A stretch of DNA of 5,291 bases, from NCBI GenBank assembly GCA_021773655.1, contig JAJFJX010000359.1, positions 1 to 5,291 of the forward strand. Reading direction: 5' to 3'. The notes under the pieces were generated by a model that saw nothing but the letters and a program-made list of their open reading frames with translations, was not told the origin of the DNA and ran no database searches. Made by a program: the position numbers and the translations under genes. Origin of the DNA: Panacagrimonas sp. GTDB taxonomy: Bacteria > Pseudomonadota > Gammaproteobacteria > Nevskiales > Nevskiaceae. Each line of letters opens with the position of its first letter. The stretch's first letter is position 1. Shown here in pieces: positions 1-5,257 of the stretch.

Positions 1-790
1 TGCCCATAATTCCCCCAAAAGCCGTGTCGCTCATCGATTGAAAGCGACGCCCTGATTCGGTCAGGATGCTAGCTTGAAAGTACTGACCAAACAACCAAAT
101 CGCCGATAATCAACAAGTAGTTTGGCAACAATGACCCAGCGAAGTAAGCGGCGCTCGGCAATCCGCCAGACTCGCGCCTCGCCCCGACAGTTCGACGGAT
201 ACAGCATCTGCCTCCCAAGGGGGGCCTCTCAGGGCACGAAAACATGCGGCGTTCGCGCATCTACCTGTTCTGATTGGGAACCTTTCTTTGCGCTTGGTTG
301 AGCCGCCATACGCAGTCTTGCTCGTTTTTGCGTCGACAGAGCAGAAGTGGAGCAGGTATTTTCGTGGCCGGCGCTGCCCCTCGAAACCGGCTGATCCGGC
401 GACTGCCGGACCGCCCCCGGGTGTGTTCGCTGAGGCAATAGCACCGGGGTGCCGCCTCGATATGCACCGCCAGCGGGCGGCGATGCCGCACTCACCGAAG
501 GCCGTGATGCATGCGGCGCAGTTGAGCGATGACGTCCTCGGCAGACAGGGTCCCTTCGACGAGCGCCGCGTCGAAGAAAAGCGCTGCGCGGCTGGTTGGC
601 GGAAGTCCTTCGATATCGCAGTGGCGATCCGCCGCTGCCAATGATGCAGCGCGATCTGCTACGTCGCGTCGTCGAGATCGAAGTGTCGATGGCTCACGCA
701 CGTCAGCGCTGCTCCGAGTGAATCGATGCGCAGATGGTGCCGAACCACCGGCGCCGCGCATAGATCCGACGGCCCACTACCGAGCTGCGC

Positions 791-805
791 GGTGCCGTCA
801 TGTCC
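791..805 (+). repeat. Left arm of a 15-bp perfect inverted repeat
   Basis: The sequence GGTGCCGTCATGTCC here is the exact reverse complement of 1608-1622. Inward of the 15 bp both arms continue with one mismatch and then GC, so 17 of 18 positions pair. The arms enclose about 800 bp containing the tRNA and both integrase traces. The layout is like terminal inverted repeats, but there is no obvious target-site duplication just outside the arms and no transposase between them, so function is unproven. Confidence 0.5.
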
Positions 806-893
806 GGCGTGATGCGGCATGCACGGGAGGACCTTGCGGGGAGGCAAGGGCCGGACGTGCGTTCCGGATCAGCGTGTCAGCCAGGGCAGCCAT
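798..893 (-). pseudogene. Possible N-terminal scrap of a P4-type integrase
   Basis: From an ATG at 893 the minus strand reads MAALADTLIRNARP and then loses any likeness before a TGA at 798-800. P4-type integrases (DUF4102 arm-binding domain at the N-terminus) typically begin with a motif of the form M-L-T-D-T-x-I-R-N-A-K-P, and the first 14 residues fit this well. What should follow, a K-L-x-D-G-x-G-L-Y-L block, is absent, so at most the very start survives. The position supports the reading: it lies 163 bp beyond the 3' end of tRNA-Arg and in the same orientation, which is where such integrases usually sit. No strong Shine-Dalgarno sequence is present. With only 14 matching residues this could be chance. 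Confidence 0.33.
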
Positions 894-1018
894 GCGGGTA
901 TCCCGGCGCGTCCGAATTGGTCGAGCCCGCACAAAACCTGGCAGCTAACACTGGCGGCCCGTGAGCGCACCTGGACGCCAGACGACGAGAACCACAGCGC
1001 TCTTGCGCACTTGCCGAT

Positions 1019-1032
1019 GGAATCCTGATTCC
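1019..1032 (-). repeat. Short palindrome 25 bp beyond the tRNA 3' end
   Basis: The minus strand reads GGAATC-AG-GATTCC, a perfect 6-bp inverted repeat with a 2-base centre. It begins 25 bases beyond the last base of the tRNA. Between the two lies a small direct repeat, CCAAGGG twice with a 10-bp period (1032-1048). A hairpin here could stop or process the tRNA transcript, but no run of T follows and the loop is too tight for a full 6-bp stem, so an intrinsic terminator is not shown. Confidence 0.25.
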
Positions 1033-1056
1033 CTTGGGCTCCCTTGGATGAACAAT

Positions 1057-1132
1057 TGGCGCCCCGAGCAGGAATCGAACCTGCGGCCTAACGCTTAGGA
1101 GGCGTTCGCTCTATCCACTGAGCTACCGGGGC
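1057..1132 (-). tRNA. tRNA-Arg, anticodon CCU (reads AGG)
   Basis: The minus strand folds into a complete 76-nt cloverleaf. The acceptor stem is GCCCCGG with TCGGGGC (six Watson-Crick pairs and one G-T). The D arm is GCTC/GAGC around an 8-base loop. The anticodon stem is AACGC/GCGTT around the loop CTCCTAA. The T arm is GCAGG/CCTGC around TTCGATT. The discriminator base is G, followed by an encoded CCA at 1057-1059. The anticodon CCT lies at 1097-1099, so the tRNA decodes AGG, normally a rare arginine codon in GC-rich bacteria. The gene looks intact and functional. The sequence directly upstream is not an ordinary tRNA promoter: the stop codon of a broken integrase lies four bases before the 5' end, and I see no clear -35/-10 pair in the preceding 100 bp. 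Confidence 0.97.
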
Positions 1133-1135
1133 TTT

Positions 1136-1613
1136 TCACATTTGCCGGAGCAGGCGCAGTTCCTTGAGGACCGCGGCGAGTTGAACTTCGAGTGGCGCGT
1201 TGTCGGCCGACTGAAGCGCCAGACGTTCCATTTTCGGGGAGATCTGATCCGCGCGGAGTCGAGTGTACCGCCTGAGTATGTTCAGCGTCTTGTGTCCGGT
1301 GATGGCGCCGACTTCCGTCATGTCCAGGCCGCCGCAGCGTCGCTTGATGTCGCAGGTCGTGCAGGCGCAGCTCCAGGATTCCGCGGCATTGGCAAGCCCG
1401 GTCGAAAGCCTGGCTCAGGGATTCCGGCTTGAAGCCCAGCACCGGGTGATCCGTTTTTGCGTGCGCGGTCTGCTTCGACTTGAAGGACCGAATGACGCGC
1501 CTACCGTCCGGCAGCGTGATGCGGAAATCGTAGCGAACCTGCTTGACGATTTTCTGGCGAACGTCCGCGTACTGGCGCTCTACTTCCCAGCCTCGTTCGT
1601 TTTAGCGGGACAT
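1136..1613 (-). pseudogene. Broken phage-type tyrosine integrase
   Basis: Read on the minus strand, ATG at 1613 is followed by TCC CGC and then an in-frame TAA (1602-1604). After the stop the frame stays open with GWEVERQ and RYDFRITLPDGRRVIRSFKSK, typical of an integrase N-terminal arm-type DNA-binding segment. It then passes directly into HPVLGFKPESLSQAFDRAC and LRLHDLRHQAT (about 1347-1440), which lies in the catalytic domain. The whole core-binding domain and the box I arginine region are missing. Box II HxLRH is intact at about 1347-1361. Just after it the frame shifts by 1: in the new frame the minus strand continues from 1321 with MTEVGAITGHKTLNILRRYTRLR, giving the box H (GHK, about 1292-1297) and the nucleophile tyrosine (1265-1267). 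The stop is TGA at 1136-1138. Relatives are about 330-400 residues; about 155 codons remain here. The protein cannot be active. It is a relic of a phage or genomic island at the adjacent tRNA gene. Confidence 0.85.
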
Positions 1614-1622
1614 GACGGCACC
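1608..1622 (-). repeat. Right arm of the 15-bp inverted repeat
   Basis: Read on the minus strand this is GGTGCCGTCATGTCC, identical to the plus-strand sequence at 791-805. It includes the ATG at 1613 that would be the natural start of the decayed integrase. An 11-bp part of the motif (CCGTCATGTCC) also occurs at 1315-1325 on the plus strand, inside the same integrase remnant, so part of the likeness may reflect shared integrase sequence and not transposon ends. Confidence 0.5.
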
Positions 1623-1897
1623 AAACAGATGTGGAGCAGACGAGCAAAACGCCTGATCCATAAAACACAATTGTTTCATTGGCAAATTGGCTATCGTGCC
1701 CGCGCGCCCCAGGCGTCTGGCCGCAGCTTCGGTTCCTGCCCGGACCCTCCTTCTCCCGAGCGCTCCCCGAGACGGGCCGGCCTGGACACAGCCTGGCTCG
1801 CGACGCTCCTCGCCGCTGCGCGGTGACGCGCCGGGCTCCACATTCCGCCGCGCTGCGTCGGCCGCGATTTCTGCTCGGGGGCGGTCGAACGCAGCGT
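1623..1897. other. Spacer between the integrase relic and the peroxidase gene
   Basis: No gene is visible in these 275 bp. The left third (about 1640-1690) is AT-rich; the remainder is very GC-rich with dense, overlapping, unconvincing open frames on both strands. One long minus-strand frame runs through the stretch and ends at the TAA at 1602, but its composition (arginine, alanine and glycine rich, no domain likeness, no ribosome binding site) argues against coding. Confidence 0.5.
1657..1685 (-). promoter_or_regulatory. Weak promoter-like sequence ahead of the integrase relic
   Basis: The minus strand carries TTGCCA (1680-1685) and, after 17 bp, TATGGA (1657-1662), in a locally AT-rich patch, with the integrase ATG about 45 bp further on. 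The -35 match is good (5 of 6) but the -10 match is poor (3 of 6). If real it would have driven the integrase, and it could now be the only upstream promoter reaching the tRNA. Low confidence. Confidence 0.2.
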
Positions 1898-1901
1898 TCA
1901 A
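1885..1901 (-). terminator. Small hairpin over the peroxidase stop codon
   Basis: The minus strand reads TTGAACG-CTG-CGTTCGA, a 7-bp stem (one G-T pair) with a 3-base loop. It overlaps the TGA stop at 1898-1900. No T run follows, so it is not a classical intrinsic terminator; it may shape the 3' end of the mRNA or be incidental. Confidence 0.25.
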
Positions 1902-2461
1902 GGGTCAGTGGTGGCCACGCCGTTGCTCAGGGCGCTCTGGATCGCCCGCTGCATCTGCGGATCATCGGGCCGCACGCCGCTGGGATAGTGGGCGATCACG
2001 CGGCCATCGCGACCGATCAGGTACTTGTTGAAGTTCCACTGCGGCATCTTCCCGGTCCGGGCGCCAAGCGTGGCGAACAGGGGGTTGGCGCCTGGCCCGC
2101 TGACGGCCGACTTGCCGAACATCGGAAAGCTGACGCCGAAGTTGAGCTTGCAGAATCTGGCGATCCGGTCTTCGTCTTCGAACTCTTGCCCACCGAAATC
2201 GGCCGATGGGAAGCCCAGGACGACCAGTCCCTGGTCACGGTAGCGTCGATAGATCTGCTCCAGCGCCTCGTACTGGGGCGTGAACCCGCAATGGCTGGCG
2301 ACGTTGACCACCAGCATGACCTTGCCACCGTAGGTCCGGCACAGGTTTTCCTGTTCCCCCATCAGGCGACGCAGGGTCACGTCGATGTCCGTGCGCACGC
2401 AATCTGCAGCCGCCGCCGTTGCGCTTCCCATGAGCGCCACCCACAGCAGGAGCCCGCGCAT
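1898..2461 (-). CDS. Exported glutathione peroxidase-family protein (thiol peroxidase)
   Basis: This 187-residue protein belongs to the glutathione peroxidase family, which reduces hydrogen peroxide or organic peroxides with thioredoxin-like or glutathione donors. The start at 2461 is chosen because AAAGGAGAGG precedes it with ideal spacing and because it gives a clean signal peptide (about residues 1-19, MRGLLLWVALMGSATAAAA). A longer reading from 2536 would add 25 polar residues with no ribosome site. Active-site residues are present: peroxidatic C58 in NVASHCGFT, Q92 in FGGQE, and W142-N143 in WNF. C104 (ARFCKLNFGVSFPMF) sits where yeast Gpx3 has its resolving cysteine C82, so a two-cysteine, thioredoxin-type mechanism is likely. 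The usual FPCNQFGGQE block reads FPSADFGGQE, losing one conserved cysteine. C21 and C41 are extra cysteines in the N-terminal part and could form a disulfide after export. Location is probably periplasmic, since the residue before C21 is Asp and there is no lipobox. The gene is monocistronic and divergent from the RDD gene. Confidence 0.9.
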   Translation of the reverse strand: MRGLLLWVALMGSATAAAADCVRTDIDVTLRRLMGEQENLCRTYGGKVMLVVNVASHCGFTPQYEALEQIYRRYRDQGLVVLGFPSADFGGQEFEDEDRIARFCKLNFGVSFPMFGKSAVSGPGANPLFATLGARTGKMPQWNFNKYLIGRDGRVIAHYPSGVRPDDPQMQRAIQSALSNGVATTDP

Positions 2462-2534
2462 CTGCCTCTCCTTTGATCTCTGTTGCCGCACACTATCAGG
2501 CCGGCCGCCATCTGCACGCCCTGTCCAGTAACCC
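2462..2534. promoter_or_regulatory. Divergent spacer between the peroxidase and RDD genes
   Basis: These 73 bp must hold the start signals for both genes if neither has a promoter inside its neighbour. On the plus strand a weak pair, TTTGAT (2472-2477) and TATCAG (2494-2499) with 16 bp between, would start RNA about 30 bases before the RDD ATG. It overlaps the peroxidase ribosome site on the other strand. I see no clear promoter for the minus strand and no obvious operator palindrome. Confidence 0.3.
2465..2474 (-). promoter_or_regulatory. Ribosome binding site deciding the peroxidase start
   Basis: The minus strand reads AAAGGAGAGG; the AGGAG core (2468-2472) lies 6 bases before the ATG at 2461. 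It is the strongest Shine-Dalgarno sequence in the window and selects the signal-peptide form over the longer frame beginning at 2536. Confidence 0.8.
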
Positions 2535-3050
2535 ATGTCCGACCTGATCGTTCCTGCACCCCTTTGGCGCCGCCTGGCGGCGGCAAGCTACGACGGCCTG
2601 CTGCTGCTGGGGCTGTGGATGGCTGTGGCACTGATCGAGCTGATCGTGCGCGGGCATCTGCTCGGCGTGCCGGCTTCTTCGGTCTGGCTGCAGGCGCTGT
2701 TCTTCGGCGTCGGCCTGTATTTCTTCGGCCGGTCCTGGACCCGCGGTGGGCAGACCCTGGGCATGAAGGCGTGGCGCCTGCAGGTGCGTCGCCTGGACGG
2801 TCGCCCCCTGCGCTGGCCGGTGGCTGTGGTGCGTTACGCCACGATGCTCGCGACCTGGATGCTGGCACTGATGCCTAGCGTGCTGGCAATTCCGGGTCTG
2901 GCAGACGGACCTCTGCCGGCTCCGGTCGCCATCGGGTCGCTCATCGCCAGCGTGAGCCTGGCCGCGCTGATGCAACTGGACGCGCGCCATCGCGCACCCT
3001 GCGACTGGATCAGCGGCACCGAGACGGTGCGCCTGCCCAGCGCCGACTGA
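2535..3050 (+). CDS. RDD family membrane protein
   Basis: This 171-residue protein has the RDD-domain pattern. Near the N-terminus, RRLAAASYDGLLLLGLW carries the family arginine (R12/R13) and aspartate (D20) leading into the first membrane helix (about 21-40). A second hydrophobic segment spans about 48-65. The motif GQTLGMKAWRLQV (72-84) matches the conserved G-Q-T-L-G-K/M block after the second helix. Further hydrophobic segments lie at about 100-121 and 129-147. The C-terminal RHRAPCDWISGTETV (151-165), with D157, fits the usual H-D-x-x-x-G-T-x-V ending. The biochemical role of most RDD proteins is unknown; some are proposed to be transporters, and no substrate can be inferred here. The ATG at 2535 lacks a strong ribosome site, but starting there retains the whole domain. 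The gene converges on lptG with 39 bp between the stops. Confidence 0.85.
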   Translation: MSDLIVPAPLWRRLAAASYDGLLLLGLWMAVALIELIVRGHLLGVPASSVWLQALFFGVGLYFFGRSWTRGGQTLGMKAWRLQVRRLDGRPLRWPVAVVRYATMLATWMLALMPSVLAIPGLADGPLPAPVAIGSLIASVSLAALMQLDARHRAPCDWISGTETVRLPSAD

Positions 3051-3067
3051 CGCGCAGACTGACGCGC
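3045..3067 (+). repeat. Tandem 12-bp duplication across the RDD stop codon
   Basis: GACTGACGCGC occurs at 3045-3055 and again at 3057-3067. The unit contains the last codon and the TGA stop of the RDD gene, and because the period is 12 bp the second copy supplies another TGA in the same frame (3060-3062). It looks like a recent slippage duplication. No terminator hairpin with a T run is visible in the 39-bp spacer between the converging genes. Confidence 0.6.
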
Positions 3068-3089
3068 CGGCCAAACCTGCAGGACGGAG

Positions 3090-4163
3090 TCAGCGCGCGG
3101 CGCCCAGCCGCGCCACGGCGGCCAGCGCCAGCACGGCGGTTGGCAGTCCCGCCGCCAGTGGCGCCGGCCAGCCGTACAGGGCCCCGAAGTTGGCTGAAAT
3201 CTCGTTGAGCAGGTGAAAGCCGATGCCCACCAGCACGCCGATCAGCAGACGTTGGCCGGCCCCTCCACCGCGGGTGGGGCCGAACACGAACGGCACCGCA
3301 AATAGCACCATCGCCATCACGGTCAACGGGGCAATCATCTTGCGCCACAGTTCGAGTTGCTGCTCCCGGGTGTCCAGGCCATTTCCATCCAGGTAGGCGA
3401 TCAGCCGCAACAGGCCGGTGACCGACAGCGTGTCGGCCTCGAGCACGTAGAGTTCCAGCACCTCTGGATCGATGCCGCTCTGCCACGCCAGCACATCGCG
3501 CTGCTGTACTCGGACGGACTGGCCATCGAAGCGGGTTTCGCTGACCCCTTTGAACTGCCAGCGACCGCGCACATAGCGGGCGGAGTCCACCGACAGGATG
3601 GAGCGCAGATTCAGGGCGACGTCGAAGCGGTAGATCTGGGCGTCGGCGAATCGATCCTCCGCCTGCAGCCGGCGGATGAAATAGACGTTGCCGCCGTCGC
3701 GCAGCCAGACCGGCCCGACGCCCGACTCGCCGCCGACATCGGCCTCGATGCCGGCCTTGATGCGTTCGGCCGCCTGCTGCCCGATCGGCCCGACGCTCTC
3801 GCCCAGGCCGACCGCCAGCAGTCCCATCAGCAGCCCGGCGATCAGCGCCGCACGACCGAGGCGCAGGTTGGAATAGCCAGCGGCGCGCATGGCGGTGATC
3901 TCGCTCTGTGCCGCCAATTGCCCGACGCCGAGCAGGGTGCCCAGCATCGCCACCAGCGGCATCAGCACGTAGAGGCCGGCCGGCATGCTCAGCAGCGTTA
4001 CCACGAAGATCTGTCCGACGCCGAGCGAATCGCTGCTCTGGTCGATCTCGGTGATGAAGCTGATGAAGCTGTACAGCGAAACCAGCCCCAGGCCCACCAC
4101 GGCGCTCAGGCCCAGGATGGCGCCGACCACGTAGCGATCCAGTTGTCCCAACAGGCGGCTCAT
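3090..4163 (-). CDS. lptG: LptG, LPS export permease
   Basis: This is the 357-residue inner-membrane subunit that, with LptF and the ATPase LptB, forms the ABC transporter that lifts lipopolysaccharide out of the inner membrane and passes it to LptC. The layout fits the YjgP/YjgQ family: three N-terminal membrane helices (about 12-38, 52-80, 104-120), a periplasmic beta-jellyroll domain (about 125-270, including VWLRDGGNVYFIRR) and three C-terminal helices (about 273-295, 304-328, 333-352). The cytoplasmic stretch AAQSEITAMRAAGYS (84-98) is the coupling helix that contacts LptB. The start at 4163 is chosen because it overlaps the lptF stop as ATGA, has GGGGAGG 11 bases upstream, and begins with the expected M-x-x-L-x-x-x-D-R-Y-V. 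A start at 4256 would add 31 residues that only shadow lptF. Length is normal for the family and no defects are seen. Confidence 0.95.
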   Translation of the reverse strand: MSRLLGQLDRYVVGAILGLSAVVGLGLVSLYSFISFITEIDQSSDSLGVGQIFVVTLLSMPAGLYVLMPLVAMLGTLLGVGQLAAQSEITAMRAAGYSNLRLGRAALIAGLLMGLLAVGLGESVGPIGQQAAERIKAGIEADVGGESGVGPVWLRDGGNVYFIRRLQAEDRFADAQIYRFDVALNLRSILSVDSARYVRGRWQFKGVSETRFDGQSVRVQQRDVLAWQSGIDPEVLELYVLEADTLSVTGLLRLIAYLDGNGLDTREQQLELWRKMIAPLTVMAMVLFAVPFVFGPTRGGGAGQRLLIGVLVGIGFHLLNEISANFGALYGWPAPLAAGLPTAVLALAAVARLGAAR

Positions 4164-5257
4164 GTCGCGGTACGCCTCCCCAGCCCCAGCCCCCACCCCA
4201 GCTGTTGCGCGAAAAGCAACAGGGCACCACAGGCGAACAGGGCATGGACCCACCACAACCCCACCCAGGCCGGCACCTGGCCCTTGGCGATCCAGGCCTG
4301 GCCCAGCCCGAGCAGGTTGGAATAAAGCAGGTACAGCACGATGCCGATGACCAGCTTGCCGTAGCGCCCCTGACGCGGCCGCAGGTGAGACAGCGGCACT
4401 GCAAGCAGGCCGAGCACCAGCACCGACACCGGCGCGGCGATGCGCCAGGCCAGTTCGGCCTGATCCTCCGGATCCTGTGAAGCCAGCAGGTCGCTGGTGG
4501 CCGAAAGCTTGCGCTTGCTGCTGGCGTAGACGAACGCCGGCGGAGTGATTCGGGTTTCGAACTCCTCGAATCGCATGACGTCGAACGCCGCCTGGCCCGG
4601 TTGCCCGGCATACCGCCAGCCCCCGAACAGGGTCACCCGTCGCTCGCCGGACTTCGGATCAATCTGCTGGCGCCCCTCGCTGGCGATGATCACGCTTTCC
4701 GAATCGTCCTCCTCGATCCGCGCAAAGACGGTGGTCAGCTTTTCCCCGGTCGGGTCGATCTGCTCGGTGTAGAACACGGCACGCCCGCCGGCCACTGCCC
4801 GGAAGCGGCCCGGCTCGAAGGGGGTGTACTGCACCAGTCGGCGCGCGTCCTTGGAAATGAAATCGACCTGTCGCCCGGCCCACGGCCCGGCGTCGAAAGC
4901 AAGCCACGCGGTCAGCAGCGCCATCAGCACCGACAGCCACAGGAACGGCCGGTAGAGCCCGCCCAGGCTGACCCCGCAACCCATCATCGCGGCAATCTCG
5001 CTGTCCTTGTACAGCCGGCCCAGCGTCAGCATCACCGCCAGCAGCAGAGCCGCCGGAATCAGCAGCACCAGGTACTGCAGGCTCGACAGCCCCACCACCA
5101 GCGCCAGCACGTCACGAGGAAGGTCGCCGGTGGCCACCGCACCGAGAAAGCGCGCGAAACGCGCAGACAACATGATCGCCAGCAGGACCAGGGTCACGGC
5201 CAGGGTGGCCGCAAGGGTCTCGCGCAGCAGGTAGCGGTCCAGGGTACTGCTCGGCAT
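4160..5257 (-). CDS. lptF: LptF, LPS export permease
   Basis: This 365-residue inner-membrane protein is the partner of LptG in the LptB2FG lipopolysaccharide extractor. It begins with LDRYLLRETLAATLAVTL, the amphipathic start and first helix (about 12-38) typical of LptF. Helices two and three span about 49-79 and 102-122. A periplasmic beta-jellyroll domain follows (about 123-265), with VFYTEQIDPTGEKLTTVFAR (160-179) matching the family's strand pattern. The C-terminal helices lie at about 268-290, 299-322 and 331-354. YKDSEIAAMMGCGVS (83-97) is the coupling helix docking on LptB, with the characteristic D-S-E and C-G residues. The gene runs into lptG through an ATGA overlap; lptF-lptG order is the usual one, and lptA, lptB and lptC normally lie elsewhere. 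The ATG at 5257 gives full family length but has no strong Shine-Dalgarno sequence. Confidence 0.96.
   Translation of the reverse strand: MPSSTLDRYLLRETLAATLAVTLVLLAIMLSARFARFLGAVATGDLPRDVLALVVGLSSLQYLVLLIPAALLLAVMLTLGRLYKDSEIAAMMGCGVSLGGLYRPFLWLSVLMALLTAWLAFDAGPWAGRQVDFISKDARRLVQYTPFEPGRFRAVAGGRAVFYTEQIDPTGEKLTTVFARIEEDDSESVIIASEGRQQIDPKSGERRVTLFGGWRYAGQPGQAAFDVMRFEEFETRITPPAFVYASSKRKLSATSDLLASQDPEDQAELAWRIAAPVSVLVLGLLAVPLSHLRPRQGRYGKLVIGIVLYLLYSNLLGLGQAWIAKGQVPAWVGLWWVHALFACGALLLFAQQLGWGLGLGRRTAT
4175..4181 (-). promoter_or_regulatory. Ribosome binding site of lptG, inside lptF
   Basis: The minus strand reads GGGGAGG within the last codons of lptF, 11 bases before the lptG ATG (4163). Together with the ATGA overlap at 4160-4163 this supports coupled translation, in keeping with the need for one LptF per LptG in the complex. 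Confidence 0.7.

Larger units (their letters stand above)
1..1056. other. Gene-poor stretch left of the tRNA, with decayed sequence
   Basis: No intact, recognisable gene is visible in this stretch of about 1 kb on either strand. The open frames are short, arginine- and proline-rich, overlap one another on both strands, and lack convincing Shine-Dalgarno sequences, as expected for non-coding GC-rich DNA. Bases about 66-130 are noticeably more AT-rich than the rest and contain a promoter-like pair on the plus strand, CTGACC (83-88) and GATAAT (105-110), 16 bp apart, with no convincing gene behind it. Minus-strand frame 495-629 ends in a stretch with protein-like composition (see findings). A short integrase-like start lies at 893. 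I read the region as the eroded remains of inserted DNA, but that is inference. Confidence 0.55.

Noticed and set aside
51..65. Hairpin CCTGA-TTCGG-TCAGG, considered as a terminator
   Set aside because: The stem is only 5 bp with no T run after it and no gene visible just upstream.
248..256. GGCGTTCGC shared with the tRNA anticodon arm (1101-1109), considered as a decayed attachment-site copy
   Set aside because: Only 9 bases match exactly and the likeness falls apart beyond them; this is within chance for GC-rich sequence. No copy of the tRNA 3' end was found elsewhere in the window.
2396..2401. C21 of the peroxidase, considered as a lipoprotein attachment cysteine
   Set aside because: The preceding residues are AAAD, with Asp immediately before the cysteine; a lipobox needs a small residue there and usually Leu three residues before the cysteine.
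1679..2476. A 265-residue plus-strand open frame opposite the peroxidase gene
   Set aside because: It is antisense to a well-supported glutathione peroxidase-family gene and has no domain likeness; long antisense frames are common in GC-rich DNA.
3357..4325. A 322-residue plus-strand frame opposite lptG
   Set aside because: It is rich in Gln, His, Asp and Ala, typical of the antisense frame of a membrane-protein gene; it lacks a ribosome site and a recognisable domain.
3010..4611. A 533-residue minus-strand open frame across lptG and the end of lptF
   Set aside because: It is an off-frame shadow: dominated by Arg, Gly and Ala, without domains, while the lptF and lptG frames show clear families over the same bases.
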